This document shows positions 8,434-17,612 of a stretch of 54,856 nucleotides of DNA, piece by piece (positions within the stretch are counted from its first letter, which is position 1; every line of letters begins with the position of its first letter). Source of the DNA: Paenimyroides ummariense. GTDB lineage: Bacteria; Bacteroidota; Bacteroidia; Flavobacteriales; Flavobacteriaceae. The notes under the pieces were generated by a model. It was not told the origin of the DNA, made no database searches, and was given only the letters and a program-made list of their open reading frames with translations. The stretch lies in contig NZ_FOVI01000020.1 in NCBI RefSeq assembly GCF_900115115.1, forward strand, positions 1 through 54,856, written 5' to 3'. Both the position numbers and the translations under genes were made by a program.

Positions 8434-8465
8434 TTGTAAAAAACAATAATATTTTAGTAAATTCG
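8434..8465 (+). promoter_or_regulatory. Promoter of the thiolase gene
   Basis: TTG at 8434-8436 and TAAATTCG at 8458-8465 with a 21-base spacer, close to the Bacteroidetes consensus, 25 bases before the thiolase ATG. Confidence 0.55.
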
Positions 8466-8490
8466 CACTAAACTAAACATATATTATTTT

Positions 8491-9669
8491 ATGAATAAGA
8501 AAGTAGTAATTGTATCTGCTGCAAGAACTCCAATAGGAAGTTTTATGGGCGCATTATCTACAGTTTCTGCTCCAAAATTAGGTGCAGCAGCGATTAAAGG
8601 TGCATTAGAAAAAATCAATTTAGATCCAAATAAAGTTGACGAAGTTTTAATGGGGAATGTAGTTCAGGCTGGTGTAGGTCAGGCTCCTGCTCGTCAAGCT
8701 GCATTATTAGCAGGTTTATCTAACAATGTTGCTTGTACTACGGTAAATAAAGTGTGCGCTTCTGGTATGAAAGCAATTATGCAAGGTGCACAAGCTATTG
8801 CTAACGGCGATGCTGAAATTGTTGTAGCCGGAGGAATGGAAAACATGAGTATGATTCCACATTACGCTAATCTTAGAACAGGTGTTAAGTTTGGCGGAAC
8901 TGCGTTTACAGACGGTATGCAAAAAGATGGATTAAGCGATGCTTACGAAAATCAGGCAATGGGTGTTTATGCCGATGCTACTGCAACTGAACATAATATT
9001 ACAAGAGAACAACAAGATGAGTTTGCAATCAATTCATACAAAAAATCTGCTGCTGCTTGGGATGCAGGTAAATTTGCTGCAGAAGTTGTTCCTGTTGCTG
9101 TTCCTCAACGTAAAGGTGATCCAATCATGGTTACTAAAGATGAAGAATATACTAACGTAAAATTAGATAAAATTCCGGTATTAAATCCTGCTTTTACAAA
9201 AGACGGAACAGTTACTGCTGCAAACGCATCAACAATTAATGATGGAGCTGCTGCCGTAATTTTAATGAGCGAAGAAAAAGCAAACGAATTAGGTTTAAAA
9301 CCTTTAGCATACATTAAAGGATTTGCAGATGCTGCGCAAGAACCAAAATGGTTTACAACAGCACCGGCAAAAGCATTACCAAAAGCATTAGACAAAGCAG
9401 GTGTTTCTATTAACGATGTTGATTTCTTTGAATTCAACGAGGCTTTTTCTGTTGTTGGTATTGCTAATACAAACCTTCTAAAGTTAGATCCTGCTAAAAT
9501 CAATGTTAATGGTGGTGCGGTATCTTTAGGTCACCCACTTGGTTGTTCTGGTGCGCGCGTTGTTGTAACGTTGCTTAACGTTTTAGAACAAAATAACGGT
9601 AAAATTGGTGCGGCTGCTATCTGTAATGGTGGTGGTGGTGCTTCGGCAATCGTTATCGAAAAAATTTAA
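8491..9669 (+). CDS. Acetyl-CoA C-acetyltransferase (thiolase)
   Basis: 392 aa, the normal length for a biosynthetic/degradative thiolase. It catalyses reversible condensation of two acetyl-CoA to acetoacetyl-CoA, or thiolytic cleavage of 3-ketoacyl-CoA. All three catalytic residues are in the expected places: Cys89 in NKVCASGMKA (acyl-enzyme), His348 in LGHPLGCSGAR and Cys378 in AAICNGGGGAS. The N-terminal motif VIVSAARTPIGSF is typical. It is a single gene with its own promoter and a strong terminator after it, so expression is independent. AtoB/PhaA-like function is likely; substrate chain length cannot be told from sequence. Confidence 0.93.
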   Translation: MNKKVVIVSAARTPIGSFMGALSTVSAPKLGAAAIKGALEKINLDPNKVDEVLMGNVVQAGVGQAPARQAALLAGLSNNVACTTVNKVCASGMKAIMQGAQAIANGDAEIVVAGGMENMSMIPHYANLRTGVKFGGTAFTDGMQKDGLSDAYENQAMGVYADATATEHNITREQQDEFAINSYKKSAAAWDAGKFAAEVVPVAVPQRKGDPIMVTKDEEYTNVKLDKIPVLNPAFTKDGTVTAANASTINDGAAAVILMSEEKANELGLKPLAYIKGFADAAQEPKWFTTAPAKALPKALDKAGVSINDVDFFEFNEAFSVVGIANTNLLKLDPAKINVNGGAVSLGHPLGCSGARVVVTLLNVLEQNNGKIGAAAICNGGGGASAIVIEKI

Positions 9670-9690
9670 TTCTGTAAAATTTTTTATAAA

Positions 9691-9728
9691 GATGAGAAGG
9701 AATTTAAAACCTTCTCATCTCTTTTTTT
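9691..9728 (+). terminator. Terminator after the thiolase gene
   Basis: Arms AGATGAGAAGG / CCTTCTCATCT followed by seven T. Confidence 0.9.
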
Positions 9729-9740
9729 AGATTTCAAAAT

Positions 9741-10499
9741 ATGTATGCACTTTGTAATTTAGCTATTGTTCCCTTGCGGTTTGAACCTTCAGACCGAAGT
9801 GAATTAGTTACACAGGTTCTTTTTGGAGAAACGTTTACAATTTTAGAAAAAAAAGAAAAATGGTCTAGAATTTCCTTGGCTGCCGATATGTACGAAGGCT
9901 GGATAGACAACAAGCAATTTACAGAAATTACCGAAGATCAATATAAAAAGATACAGGAAAGTGCAAAATTCTATTGTGCCGATTTAATTGATTATTTAAC
10001 AGGAAAGAATACTTTAATTCCTGTTTCGTTAGGAAGCGATTTATCTTACCTGACGTTTGCCGATATCAATTCGCAAGAATTAACGTTCGATGGAACCATG
10101 ATTACCGGTATTCAACCAAAAACAAATCTTTTACAAACTGCTTTTTTGTACTTAAACGCTCCTTATTTATGGGGTGGCAAAACGCCTTTCGGTATAGATT
10201 GTTCGGGTTTTACGCAAATGGTTTATCGTTTAAACGGATACTACATTCCGCGCGATGCATCGCAACAAGCAAAAATCGGCGAAGCTTTAAGTTTTATAGA
10301 AGAAAGCGAAGTTGGTGATTTAGCTTTTTTCGATAATGAAGAAGGAAACATCATTCACGTGGGCATCATCATGGAAAACAACTACATTATCCATGCACAC
10401 GGAAAAGTTCGTATTGACCGTTTAGATCATTTAGGAATTCTGAATATCGATAGTGGTCGCCATACACACAAACTTCGAGTAATTAAAAAAATCATTTAA
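9741..10499 (+). CDS. NlpC/P60 family peptidase with SH3-like domain
   Basis: 252 aa. An N-terminal bacterial SH3-like segment (about residues 1-65, LRFEPSDRSELVTQ, SRISLAADMYEGWID) is followed by an NlpC/P60 domain (residues 130-250). Catalytic Cys154 lies in GIDCSGFTQMVYR, His206 in NIIHVGIIM, with a third polar residue near HAHGKVRID. Such enzymes cut the gamma-D-Glu-diaminopimelate bond in cell-wall peptides, often in recycling. No signal peptide is visible, which suggests a cytosolic recycling role like YkfC. It is followed by the helicase gene in the same direction. Confidence 0.85.
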   Translation: MYALCNLAIVPLRFEPSDRSELVTQVLFGETFTILEKKEKWSRISLAADMYEGWIDNKQFTEITEDQYKKIQESAKFYCADLIDYLTGKNTLIPVSLGSDLSYLTFADINSQELTFDGTMITGIQPKTNLLQTAFLYLNAPYLWGGKTPFGIDCSGFTQMVYRLNGYYIPRDASQQAKIGEALSFIEESEVGDLAFFDNEEGNIIHVGIIMENNYIIHAHGKVRIDRLDHLGILNIDSGRHTHKLRVIKKII

Positions 10500-10554
10500 T
10501 TTTTAATTCTACATTTCTTTTTTAGAATGCTTATCTTTGCCCAAAATATTTTTT

Positions 10555-11901
10555 ATGGCAACTTTTGAGCAATTCAATCTACCAAAATCTTTACAAAAAG
10601 CAATAGACGATTTAGGTTTCACCACTCCTACTCCAATTCAGGAAAAATCTTTCAATATCATATTGTCTGGTAAAGATGTTATGGGAATCGCTCAAACCGG
10701 AACAGGAAAAACATTTGCCTATCTGTTACCAATTTTAAAACAATGGAAATTTCAACCCACCGATGCGCCTCGTGTGGCTATTTTGCTACCTACCCGAGAA
10801 TTGGTAGTTCAGGTGGTAGAAGAAGTTGAAAAACTGACAAAATACATGTCTATTCGCACTTTAGGAATTTACGGTGGCGTTAATATCAACACTCAAAAAA
10901 CATCGGTTTACGAAGGGATTGATATTTTGGTGGGAACTCCCGGTAGAGTAATGGATTTGGCTTTAGATAATATTTTGCGTTTTGATAATTTGCAGAAATT
11001 GGTTATTGATGAGTTTGATGAAATACTAAATTTAGGTTTCCGTACACAGTTAACCGCGATTCTTTCAATGATGAAGGATAAAAAGCAGAACATTCTTTTT
11101 TCTGCAACAATGACCGAGGAAGTTGATGAAATCTTAGATGATTATTTTAATTTTCCTGAAGAAGTTTCGTTGGCACCATCGGGAACTCCGTTAGAAAAAA
11201 TTAAGCAAACGGCTTATGTTGTTCCTAATTTTCTTACCAAATTAAATATTTTAAAGGATATTTTAACGAATGACGAAACCACAACCCGAGTTTTATTATT
11301 TGTGAACAACAAACGCTTGGCAGATTATGTTTTGGAACATATCGATGAAGAATTTCCTGGTCAGTTCGGCGTGATTCATTCTAACAAAACTCAAAATTAC
11401 CGTTTAAACACCATGGAATTGTTTCAAAACGGCGAATTGCGTGGTTTGGTTACAACCGATGTTATGGCGCGTGGTTTGGATATTACCGATATTACCCATG
11501 TTTTTAACCTGCAAATGCCCGAAATTCCTGAACAATACATTCACCGTATTGGTAGAACAGGGCGTGCCGATAAAGAAGGTGCTGCCGTTAGCTTTATTAG
11601 TCCGAAAGAAGAAGAAACACATTTTGATATTGAAGCTTTAATGGATTATGAAATTCCTTTGATGGACATTCCTAGCCATGTGGTTATTGCAGAACAGCGT
11701 TTAGAGTTTGAAAAAGACAAAGTTAAAATGAAAACCAACAAGCGTAAAATTGATACCGAACGCGGTGAGGCTTTTCATGAGAAAAAAGATAAAAACAAAA
11801 AGGTAAATTTAGGTGGTCCTGGTAAACGAACACCAAGAAAATCGGCACCAAGAAACCGTGCAGTTGAACGTAAACGAGATGAAAAACGTAAGAAAAAATA
11901 A
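10555..11901 (+). CDS. DEAD-box RNA helicase family protein
   Basis: 448 aa from the ATG at 10555. A TTG 18 bases upstream would give 454 aa, but it overlaps a -7-like box TATCTTTG (10532-10539), so I prefer the ATG. Helicase motifs in order: Q motif (TTPTPIQE), I (AQTGTGKT), Ia (PTRELVVQ), GG, TPGR, motif II as DEFD rather than DEAD (VIDEFDEIL), SAT, and motif VI HRIGRTGRADKEG. The C-terminal 60 residues are a Lys/Arg-rich tail for RNA binding. Likely role: ATP-dependent RNA unwinding in ribosome assembly or cold adaptation. Confidence 0.92.
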   Translation: MATFEQFNLPKSLQKAIDDLGFTTPTPIQEKSFNIILSGKDVMGIAQTGTGKTFAYLLPILKQWKFQPTDAPRVAILLPTRELVVQVVEEVEKLTKYMSIRTLGIYGGVNINTQKTSVYEGIDILVGTPGRVMDLALDNILRFDNLQKLVIDEFDEILNLGFRTQLTAILSMMKDKKQNILFSATMTEEVDEILDDYFNFPEEVSLAPSGTPLEKIKQTAYVVPNFLTKLNILKDILTNDETTTRVLLFVNNKRLADYVLEHIDEEFPGQFGVIHSNKTQNYRLNTMELFQNGELRGLVTTDVMARGLDITDITHVFNLQMPEIPEQYIHRIGRTGRADKEGAAVSFISPKEEETHFDIEALMDYEIPLMDIPSHVVIAEQRLEFEKDKVKMKTNKRKIDTERGEAFHEKKDKNKKVNLGGPGKRTPRKSAPRNRAVERKRDEKRKKK

Positions 11902-11903
11902 AA

Positions 11904-11931
11904 AAAGGGATTTTTTAAAACAATCCCTTTT
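11904..11931. terminator. Bidirectional terminator
   Basis: AAAGGGATT / AATCCCTTT stem with A run before and T run after, between the convergent helicase and PPK2 genes. Confidence 0.85.
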
Positions 11932-11932
11932 T

Positions 11933-12799
11933 TTAGTCTTTCAACAACTGCTGCTTATATTTCGAAATATGTTCTAAAACTTCTGGTTCAGGTTTTGGAT
12001 ACGAAATATCTTTATACTTTTTCAAGGTATCATAAATAATTTTTGCCACAATTAATCGGCTTACATCTTTATCATCACTTGGAATTATGAACCACTCACC
12101 TTTTTTATGACTGCTATTCTTTAAAATTTCTTCGTAACAAAACTGGTATTTCTCCCAAAAGCCACGTTCAGTTAAATCGCCCGGAGAAAATTTCCATTGG
12201 TGTTTTGGCTTGTCAATACGTTTTAACAAACGGTTTTTCTGTTCGTCTTTACTTAAATGCAAATAGAATTTTAAAATAATCACGCCGTTTTCTGCCCAAA
12301 ATTTTTCAAACTGAACCATTCGCTGCATACGGTTATTCCAAAAATCATCGGTTAAATTATCTATATCAATATCCGGATTTCGTTCATTCATTAAATATTC
12401 CGGATGCACGCGCGTAATCAAAACATTTTCGTATTGCGTTCGGTTAAATATGGTAAACTTTCCTTTTTCGGGTAATTTGGTATAATGCCTCCACATAAAA
12501 TCGTGCTGTAATTCTTTGTACGATGGCGTTTTAAAACTTTCAACAACCACCCCACGCGGATTAAATCCTTTAAAAACTTCACGAACCATACTGTCTTTTC
12601 CGGCTGTATCCATTCCCTGAAAACATATTAAAACCGAATATCGGTCGTCGGCGTACATCATATCCTGTAGTTCGGCGATCTTTTTACTGTACTTTTTAAT
12701 TTCCTTTTTTAAACTGATTGGATCTAAACCGGTATTGTATTTTGTTGGAATTTCTTTTAAGTTTAAATTTTCGGGAACTTTAAAATAATTGCGTTTCAT
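11933..12799 (-). CDS. Polyphosphate kinase 2 family protein
   Basis: 288 aa from ATG 12799 (MKRNYFKVPENLN). The longer 322-aa reading overlaps the divergent neighbour and is less likely. Contains the PPK2 Walker A loop GMDTAGKDSM, the lid region, and FNRTQYENVLITRVHP in the Walker B position. That signature resembles class III PPK2 or polyP:AMP/ADP phosphotransferases, which use polyphosphate to make ADP or ATP. Which nucleotide is preferred cannot be told. Divergent from the following plus-strand gene, with 40 bases between starts. Confidence 0.88.
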   Translation of the reverse strand: MKRNYFKVPENLNLKEIPTKYNTGLDPISLKKEIKKYSKKIAELQDMMYADDRYSVLICFQGMDTAGKDSMVREVFKGFNPRGVVVESFKTPSYKELQHDFMWRHYTKLPEKGKFTIFNRTQYENVLITRVHPEYLMNERNPDIDIDNLTDDFWNNRMQRMVQFEKFWAENGVIILKFYLHLSKDEQKNRLLKRIDKPKHQWKFSPGDLTERGFWEKYQFCYEEILKNSSHKKGEWFIIPSDDKDVSRLIVAKIIYDTLKKYKDISYPKPEPEVLEHISKYKQQLLKD

Positions 12800-12839
12800 A
12801 TTATACTTTTTCTCTAAATTAGTCAATAAAATTTTAGCA

Positions 12840-13691
12840 ATGAAAAAATATTTGCTTACCTCGTGGTTAAAAATCGCGGGAATTGTAGCCGCATCGGGCA
12901 TTGGATATCAAAATAACGAAATTCAGCTGGTTTCTGATAACGGAAATGCGCTGTATCATTATTTTGTAACGAATGATTCGCTGGCGAAATATTCTTTAGA
13001 TGGGGAGTTGATTACTGACAATATGCCGAAATCTGAAAAATACGATTTGGAATCATTTGCAACTGTTGACAATACCTGGTATGCATTTGGATCGGGATCA
13101 AAAGAAAACAGAAACGTAGGTTTCATGGTTAATAAATTCTCTAAATACTCTACAAAATTAGATTTAACGGGACTTTATGACGAAATGAAGAGCTTTTCTG
13201 AATTAACTACCGATGATTTTAATATTGAAGCGGTTACTACTTACAACGAAGATTGGCTTTTTATAAATCGAGGCAACGGACCAAAAAATCCAAACTATAT
13301 TTATGTTGTGCAGGGAAAAAACTTAATCGATGATTTCAATATTTACTTTTTTGAGTTTGATCTGCCTAAAATAAATAACGTTCAAAGCGGATTTTCTGAT
13401 GCAACCGTAATTAACAATACGCTATATTTTATTGCGACTGCAGAAGACGAAACATCGACTTATAATGACGGAGCCATAAAAGGAAGTCTTTTTGGTGCGA
13501 TTGATTTAAAAAAGATGAAATTGCTTTTCACCGAAAAAATTAGCGATACCAATAAGTTTGAAGGAATTACCGTTCTTGAACAAAATAAAAAGAATGTAAC
13601 TTTTGCCCTATGTGAAGATACAGATGATGCTAAAAATAAAGAAGCTATCATCTACAAATTACAAGTTGATTTAAAAGGAAAAATAAAATAA
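12840..13691 (+). CDS. DUF6929-like hypothetical protein
   Basis: 283 aa from the ATG at 12840. The N-terminus MKKYLLTSWLKIAGIVAASG is hydrophobic and may be a signal peptide or anchor. The rest alternates short strands with repeated W/Y/F-G patterns (TWYAFGSGSKENRNVG, DWLFINRGNGPKNPNYIY, TLYFIATAED), suggesting a beta-propeller-like fold. It resembles a conserved Bacteroidetes family of unknown function that I believe is DUF6929. Its 3' end merges into a bidirectional hairpin shared with the next, convergent gene. Confidence 0.7.
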   Translation: MKKYLLTSWLKIAGIVAASGIGYQNNEIQLVSDNGNALYHYFVTNDSLAKYSLDGELITDNMPKSEKYDLESFATVDNTWYAFGSGSKENRNVGFMVNKFSKYSTKLDLTGLYDEMKSFSELTTDDFNIEAVTTYNEDWLFINRGNGPKNPNYIYVVQGKNLIDDFNIYFFEFDLPKINNVQSGFSDATVINNTLYFIATAEDETSTYNDGAIKGSLFGAIDLKKMKLLFTEKISDTNKFEGITVLEQNKKNVTFALCEDTDDAKNKEAIIYKLQVDLKGKIK

Positions 13692-13712
13692 GCAGTAAAT
13701 TACTGCTTATTT
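13686..13712. terminator. Bidirectional terminator
   Basis: Perfect 13-bp arms AAATAAGCAGTAA / TTACTGCTTATTT with one central base, overlapping the stop codon of the plus-strand gene and 3' of the minus-strand gene. Confidence 0.85.
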
Positions 13713-14321
13713 TTCTTCTTTTACTTTAAAGTTAGGTGTTGGTACACTTGCCCAATTTTCGCCCGTTTTTATTCTATACAGTTGCATTTCGCTAATACCA
13801 AACTGTTTGGCAATTATTTTCATTCTGGTTTTTCGCTGCGGATCAAAAATCATTCGTTTAATACGCATAACCTGCGTAGAATCTAACTTCATTCCTTTTT
13901 GTGACAAACGTTTCTTTTCGATACGCTTCACGTGCCCTTCCTTAACATTCGGGTTAATACGCTGGTGTGCGTACTTTTCCGGTTCGGTAACCCATTTTAA
14001 ATTGGTATAATGATCGTTTAAATTATCAAAATCTAAATGAATAACAAAATTATGCTCGTCGCAAGGTTTATTTACAAAAGCTTCTGCAACCGCGCGCGAA
14101 AGCATTACATGTTTGTGAGCATAACCTGTACCGCATTCTTTAGCAACTTTATGCCTGAAAATTCGTAAATTGTTGGTAACATTTGGTTTAAGCAAAGTAC
14201 CATCGGTAAAATGCTCTTTATAACTTATTAAACGTCCGAAGTTTGAAACCGCATAACGCAATCTTTTTTTGACTCCGAGATTTAATTCAACAAAATTTTC
14301 ACCGGGATATAAAACTAACAT
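13707..14321 (-). CDS. HNH/NUMOD4-like DNA-binding protein
   Basis: 204 aa. Residues about 20-60 look like a NUMOD4-type segment (YAVSNFGRLISYKEH). Residues 70-125 follow the HNH_3 pattern: HVMLSRAVAEAFVNKP, then IHLDFDNLNDHYTNLKWVT. The C-terminus (about 145-195) carries a helix-turn-helix (KIIAKQFGISEMQLYRIKTG). Families with this layout include homing-type endonucleases and their domesticated DNA-binding relatives. The HNH consensus NHIDGNKTNN is altered here, so nuclease activity is uncertain. It stands alone and has an AT-rich 117-base upstream gap. Confidence 0.6.
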   Translation of the reverse strand: MLVLYPGENFVELNLGVKKRLRYAVSNFGRLISYKEHFTDGTLLKPNVTNNLRIFRHKVAKECGTGYAHKHVMLSRAVAEAFVNKPCDEHNFVIHLDFDNLNDHYTNLKWVTEPEKYAHQRINPNVKEGHVKRIEKKRLSQKGMKLDSTQVMRIKRMIFDPQRKTRMKIIAKQFGISEMQLYRIKTGENWASVPTPNFKVKEEK

Positions 14322-14438
14322 AACAATTATCTTAAATTAAATTTACTTGTTCTTTTAGATAATTTTTTTGGCTATTTATGTAGTGTTTTCTGTTTTAAAG
14401 GTTAGCAAATATAGGTCTTTTTATTGGTTACTTGCTCT

Positions 14439-14921
14439 TTATAAAATGTTATTTTTAACAATGTAAGTGTTAATTTTTTCGGGTGTGGTAAAAGGTGCAA
14501 AACGTTTTATGGGAATTCCCTCATTATCAATTAAAAACTTTGTAAAGTTCCATTTAATTGAATTTGTAATAAAACCCGGCAATTGTTTTTTTAAGAATTT
14601 AAACAGCGGATGCGCGTTTTTTCCGTTCACATCAACCTTCTCAAAAACAGGAAATGAAACGCCGTAATTAATCAGACAATTATTTTTTATTGATGCAGAA
14701 TCTCCGGGTTCCTGATTATTAAACTGATTGCACGGAAATGCCAAAATCACCAAACCTTGATCTTTATATTGCTGATACAACTTTTCCAAACCTTCGTACT
14801 GCGGAGTAAAACCACATTTGCTGGCGGTGTTTACAATTAAGAGCGTTTTGTTTTTAAAATCGGAAAAATCGATTTCTTTTCCCTGTAATGTTTTCGCTTT
14901 AAAATTATAGATTGATTCCAT
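14439..14921 (-). CDS. Glutathione peroxidase family protein
   Basis: 160 aa, the normal length. Thioredoxin-fold peroxidase with peroxidatic Cys36 in NTASKCGFTPQY, Gln in FPCNQFNNQEPG and Trp in SIKWNFTKFLID, the classic catalytic set. A Cys replaces the selenocysteine of animal enzymes. The second Cys in FPCNQF is consistent with a thioredoxin-dependent two-Cys mechanism. Reduces hydroperoxides in the cytosol; no signal peptide. Transcribed alone or with the downstream peptidase gene region. Confidence 0.9.
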   Translation of the reverse strand: MESIYNFKAKTLQGKEIDFSDFKNKTLLIVNTASKCGFTPQYEGLEKLYQQYKDQGLVILAFPCNQFNNQEPGDSASIKNNCLINYGVSFPVFEKVDVNGKNAHPLFKFLKKQLPGFITNSIKWNFTKFLIDNEGIPIKRFAPFTTPEKINTYIVKNNIL

Positions 14922-14967
14922 TTAGTTTCAGAAATAAAAAATGCACCATTGCTGATGCATTTTAAGG

Positions 14968-17124
14968 TTATTTTTTTAAGTGCGTCATAAAGTAATCGGC
15001 AATTTTCGCATTTAAATGTACTCTGTCTCTACCTAAAACGTTGTGTTCGTGGGTTGGGTACAAAAAGTAATCTACCTGTTTGCCTTCTTTAATACATTTT
15101 TCAATGAATTCCATACTGTGCTGTTGCACAACAACCGGATCTTGTGCGCCGTGAATCATCAACAATCTTCCTTTTAAATTTTTTACTTTATTTAAGGTTG
15201 ATGTTTTTTCGTAACCTTCTGGATTTTCTTCTGGAGTATCCATATATCTTTCGCCATACATTACTTCGTACCATTTCCAATCGATAACTGGTCCGCCGGC
15301 AACACCTACTTTAAAAGTATCAGGATAATTCAGCATTAAACTTGTGGTCATAAATCCACCGAAAGACCATCCGTAAACTCCGATTTTATCAGCATCTACA
15401 AACTTTTTCGTTTTTAAAAACTCCACACCTTTCATTTGATCTGCCATTTCATTCTGACCCAATTCTCTGTGAATTACGTGTTCAAAATCACGTCCGCGGT
15501 TTTCACTTCCTCTGTTATCTAACGTAAACACCACAAAACCTTGCTGCGCCATGTAATAGTCAAATCCGCCGGCACCACCGCCAAATCGGTTAGAAACCAA
15601 TTGCGCATGAGGTCCACCGTAAACGTAAACCATCACCGGATATTTCTCGTTCTCGTTAAAATTTGCAGGGTACAGAATTCTTCCGTTCAAATTCGTTTTT
15701 CCGTCGGCAGCTTTAATGGTAACCATTTCTACTTTAGGCAACACGGTTTTACCTTCGTACGGGTTTGGCGCATTCAACAGTTCAATAGTCGATTTTCCGT
15801 TAACCGCATTCAAAGAAACGTTGTTAGGCGTAGTAAAATTGGTGTATTGCGAATAGTACCACGTTTTATCTTTATTCATTTCTACCGAATACGTTGCAGA
15901 TGTTTTTGTAACCGGAATGGTTTTTCCTGATTTTAAATCTACCTTATACAGTAATTTATCCATACCCTTATTTGCGGTACCCATGTAGTAAATTTCTTTT
16001 GGCGAAACATCTACAAAACCTTTAAAAAGAACGTCTTTATACACATAACTGTTTAACTGCTTACCGCTTGTGTTATAACGATACATTTGGCGGTAACCGT
16101 CTTTTTCTGATACATAGATGAATTCTTTATCGTTTAAAAACTTTAAAGGTGTGTTAGGCTCTACATAGGTTTTGCTTTTTTCTTCGAACAATTGCTTGTC
16201 TAATTTACCGGTAGCAGCCGTGTATCTTTGCAATTTTAAATGATTTTGACCACGATTTAACACCCCAACATAAACCGATTCGCTATTTGGCGACCAAGTT
16301 GGCATTGTTAAAAACTGTTCTTTATCACCTTCTATATTTAACGGAGTTGTAGTTTTTGTATCGATATCGTAAACATGTAATGAAACCTCTTCTGATTTCA
16401 AGCCTGCCATTGGATATTTGATTGGTTTTTCTTCGGCAATTCTTGCTCCAAAATCAACCAACGGATAGTCTTCCACCATACGTTCGTCTTTTTTATAGAA
16501 CAGAATTTTCTTGCTGTCTGGGCTGATCCACATTCCGCGATCAATACCAAATTCATTTCTGTGGGTATTACTGCTTCCGTTAATCACATGATCCGGATCG
16601 TTTGTAACCTTAATTACTTCCCCATTACTCAAAACAATTTCTACATTGTTTTGATTTAGATATGCAATATAATTTTTGTTCGGAGCAATGACTTCTTCTG
16701 CCGATGAAGCATTGAATTTAATAGTCTTAGAAACCTTTTTAGTTTCAACGTTATAAATTACAAAGTATTTATCGTTTTCGCCTTGATAAGTAAAAGCAAA
16801 TTCTTTATCGTTTTCCCAATGATAATCAAAAGGGATGGTTCTTAATGATACTTTTTCGTTGGTAGCTGCTGCAATAGCATTTTCTAAATCGGCAGTAGTA
16901 ACAAAATTTTCAACAGTTGATTTATCTGTTTTCTTAGAAACCAACGCTTTGTAAGTAGCATCGATATACGTAAGTTCGCTATTTGTACGCCACTGCGCAC
17001 CGTAAATTGCTTTTGTACCAAAACCTCTTTGAGCACCTAATGTAGCTTCTTCTATAGTTAAATTATTTTGAGCCTGCGATAAAAAACCGCCCAGCATAAA
17101 AGCAAATAAAGTAAGTTTTTTCAT
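14968..17124 (-). CDS. S9 family dipeptidyl peptidase IV-like protease
   Basis: 718 aa, secreted (signal peptide MKKLTLFAFMLGGFLSQAQ). An N-terminal beta-propeller (about 40-460, DPPIV_N) is followed by an alpha/beta-hydrolase peptidase S9 domain. Catalytic triad visible: Ser587 in GWSFGG, Asp662 in HGAQDPVV and His694 in PTHEHNVLG. Such enzymes release X-Pro or X-Ala dipeptides from peptides outside the cytosol and are abundant in protein-feeding Flavobacteria. A Glu pair for N-terminus binding is expected in the propeller, but I cannot assign it with certainty. Confidence 0.92.
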   Translation of the reverse strand: MKKLTLFAFMLGGFLSQAQNNLTIEEATLGAQRGFGTKAIYGAQWRTNSELTYIDATYKALVSKKTDKSTVENFVTTADLENAIAAATNEKVSLRTIPFDYHWENDKEFAFTYQGENDKYFVIYNVETKKVSKTIKFNASSAEEVIAPNKNYIAYLNQNNVEIVLSNGEVIKVTNDPDHVINGSSNTHRNEFGIDRGMWISPDSKKILFYKKDERMVEDYPLVDFGARIAEEKPIKYPMAGLKSEEVSLHVYDIDTKTTTPLNIEGDKEQFLTMPTWSPNSESVYVGVLNRGQNHLKLQRYTAATGKLDKQLFEEKSKTYVEPNTPLKFLNDKEFIYVSEKDGYRQMYRYNTSGKQLNSYVYKDVLFKGFVDVSPKEIYYMGTANKGMDKLLYKVDLKSGKTIPVTKTSATYSVEMNKDKTWYYSQYTNFTTPNNVSLNAVNGKSTIELLNAPNPYEGKTVLPKVEMVTIKAADGKTNLNGRILYPANFNENEKYPVMVYVYGGPHAQLVSNRFGGGAGGFDYYMAQQGFVVFTLDNRGSENRGRDFEHVIHRELGQNEMADQMKGVEFLKTKKFVDADKIGVYGWSFGGFMTTSLMLNYPDTFKVGVAGGPVIDWKWYEVMYGERYMDTPEENPEGYEKTSTLNKVKNLKGRLLMIHGAQDPVVVQQHSMEFIEKCIKEGKQVDYFLYPTHEHNVLGRDRVHLNAKIADYFMTHLKK

Positions 17125-17174
17125 AAAAAATATTTCTGCTAATTTAGTTGATGTATTATTGTGTGATTGTTGTT

Positions 17175-17597
17175 TTATAGTAATTTTTGAATCTGATTTT
17201 CTAAATCGGTTAAATTCTTGAAATATTCAAATTCTAAATTGATCTTATTTTTCTTAAGCGATTTTACCAATTCTAATATCAAATCTAACGGATCTGCTTC
17301 TATCCCTTCCATTTTTTCATTGAAATCTAAACCAGCAATAAAGCTTTCATTGTAAACATTTACCAAATAATCTTCAATAAATGTAGCAATACAAATTTCT
17401 TGTGGTTTGTAATTCTGCCAATCATCAATACAACATTTTGCAGCTGTTTGCCTGTTGGACCAAAAACAAACAACATTTACCGGGTTTCCTGCATCGTCTT
17501 TAAACAACAATGATTGCGATATCGCAATTTCGTCTTTAAATTCAATTACAAAAACCTTATTGTTTTTAATTATATTGTCTATAAAATTTTCTACCAC
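17175..17597 (-). CDS. DUF2750-like protein
   Basis: 140 aa soluble protein without signal peptide. The core CFWSNRQTAAKCCIDDW, then EICIATFIEDYLVN and GLDFNEKMEGIEADP, matches what I know of DUF2750, a small family of unknown function. It lies 15 bases downstream of the LolD-like ATPase gene and is probably co-transcribed with it. No catalytic motif is recognised. Confidence 0.7.
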   Translation of the reverse strand: MVENFIDNIIKNNKVFVIEFKDEIAISQSLLFKDDAGNPVNVVCFWSNRQTAAKCCIDDWQNYKPQEICIATFIEDYLVNVYNESFIAGLDFNEKMEGIEADPLDLILELVKSLKKNKINLEFEYFKNLTDLENQIQKLL

Positions 17598-17612
17598 TAT
17601 AATTTATTAAAG

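Noticed and set aside
9105..9503. 132-aa minus-strand ORF inside the thiolase gene
   Set aside because: Shadow of the thiolase frame, which has all catalytic residues.
15541..15930. 129-aa plus-strand ORF opposite the DPP4-like gene
   Set aside because: Antisense shadow: the minus-strand frame carries the complete peptidase with catalytic triad.
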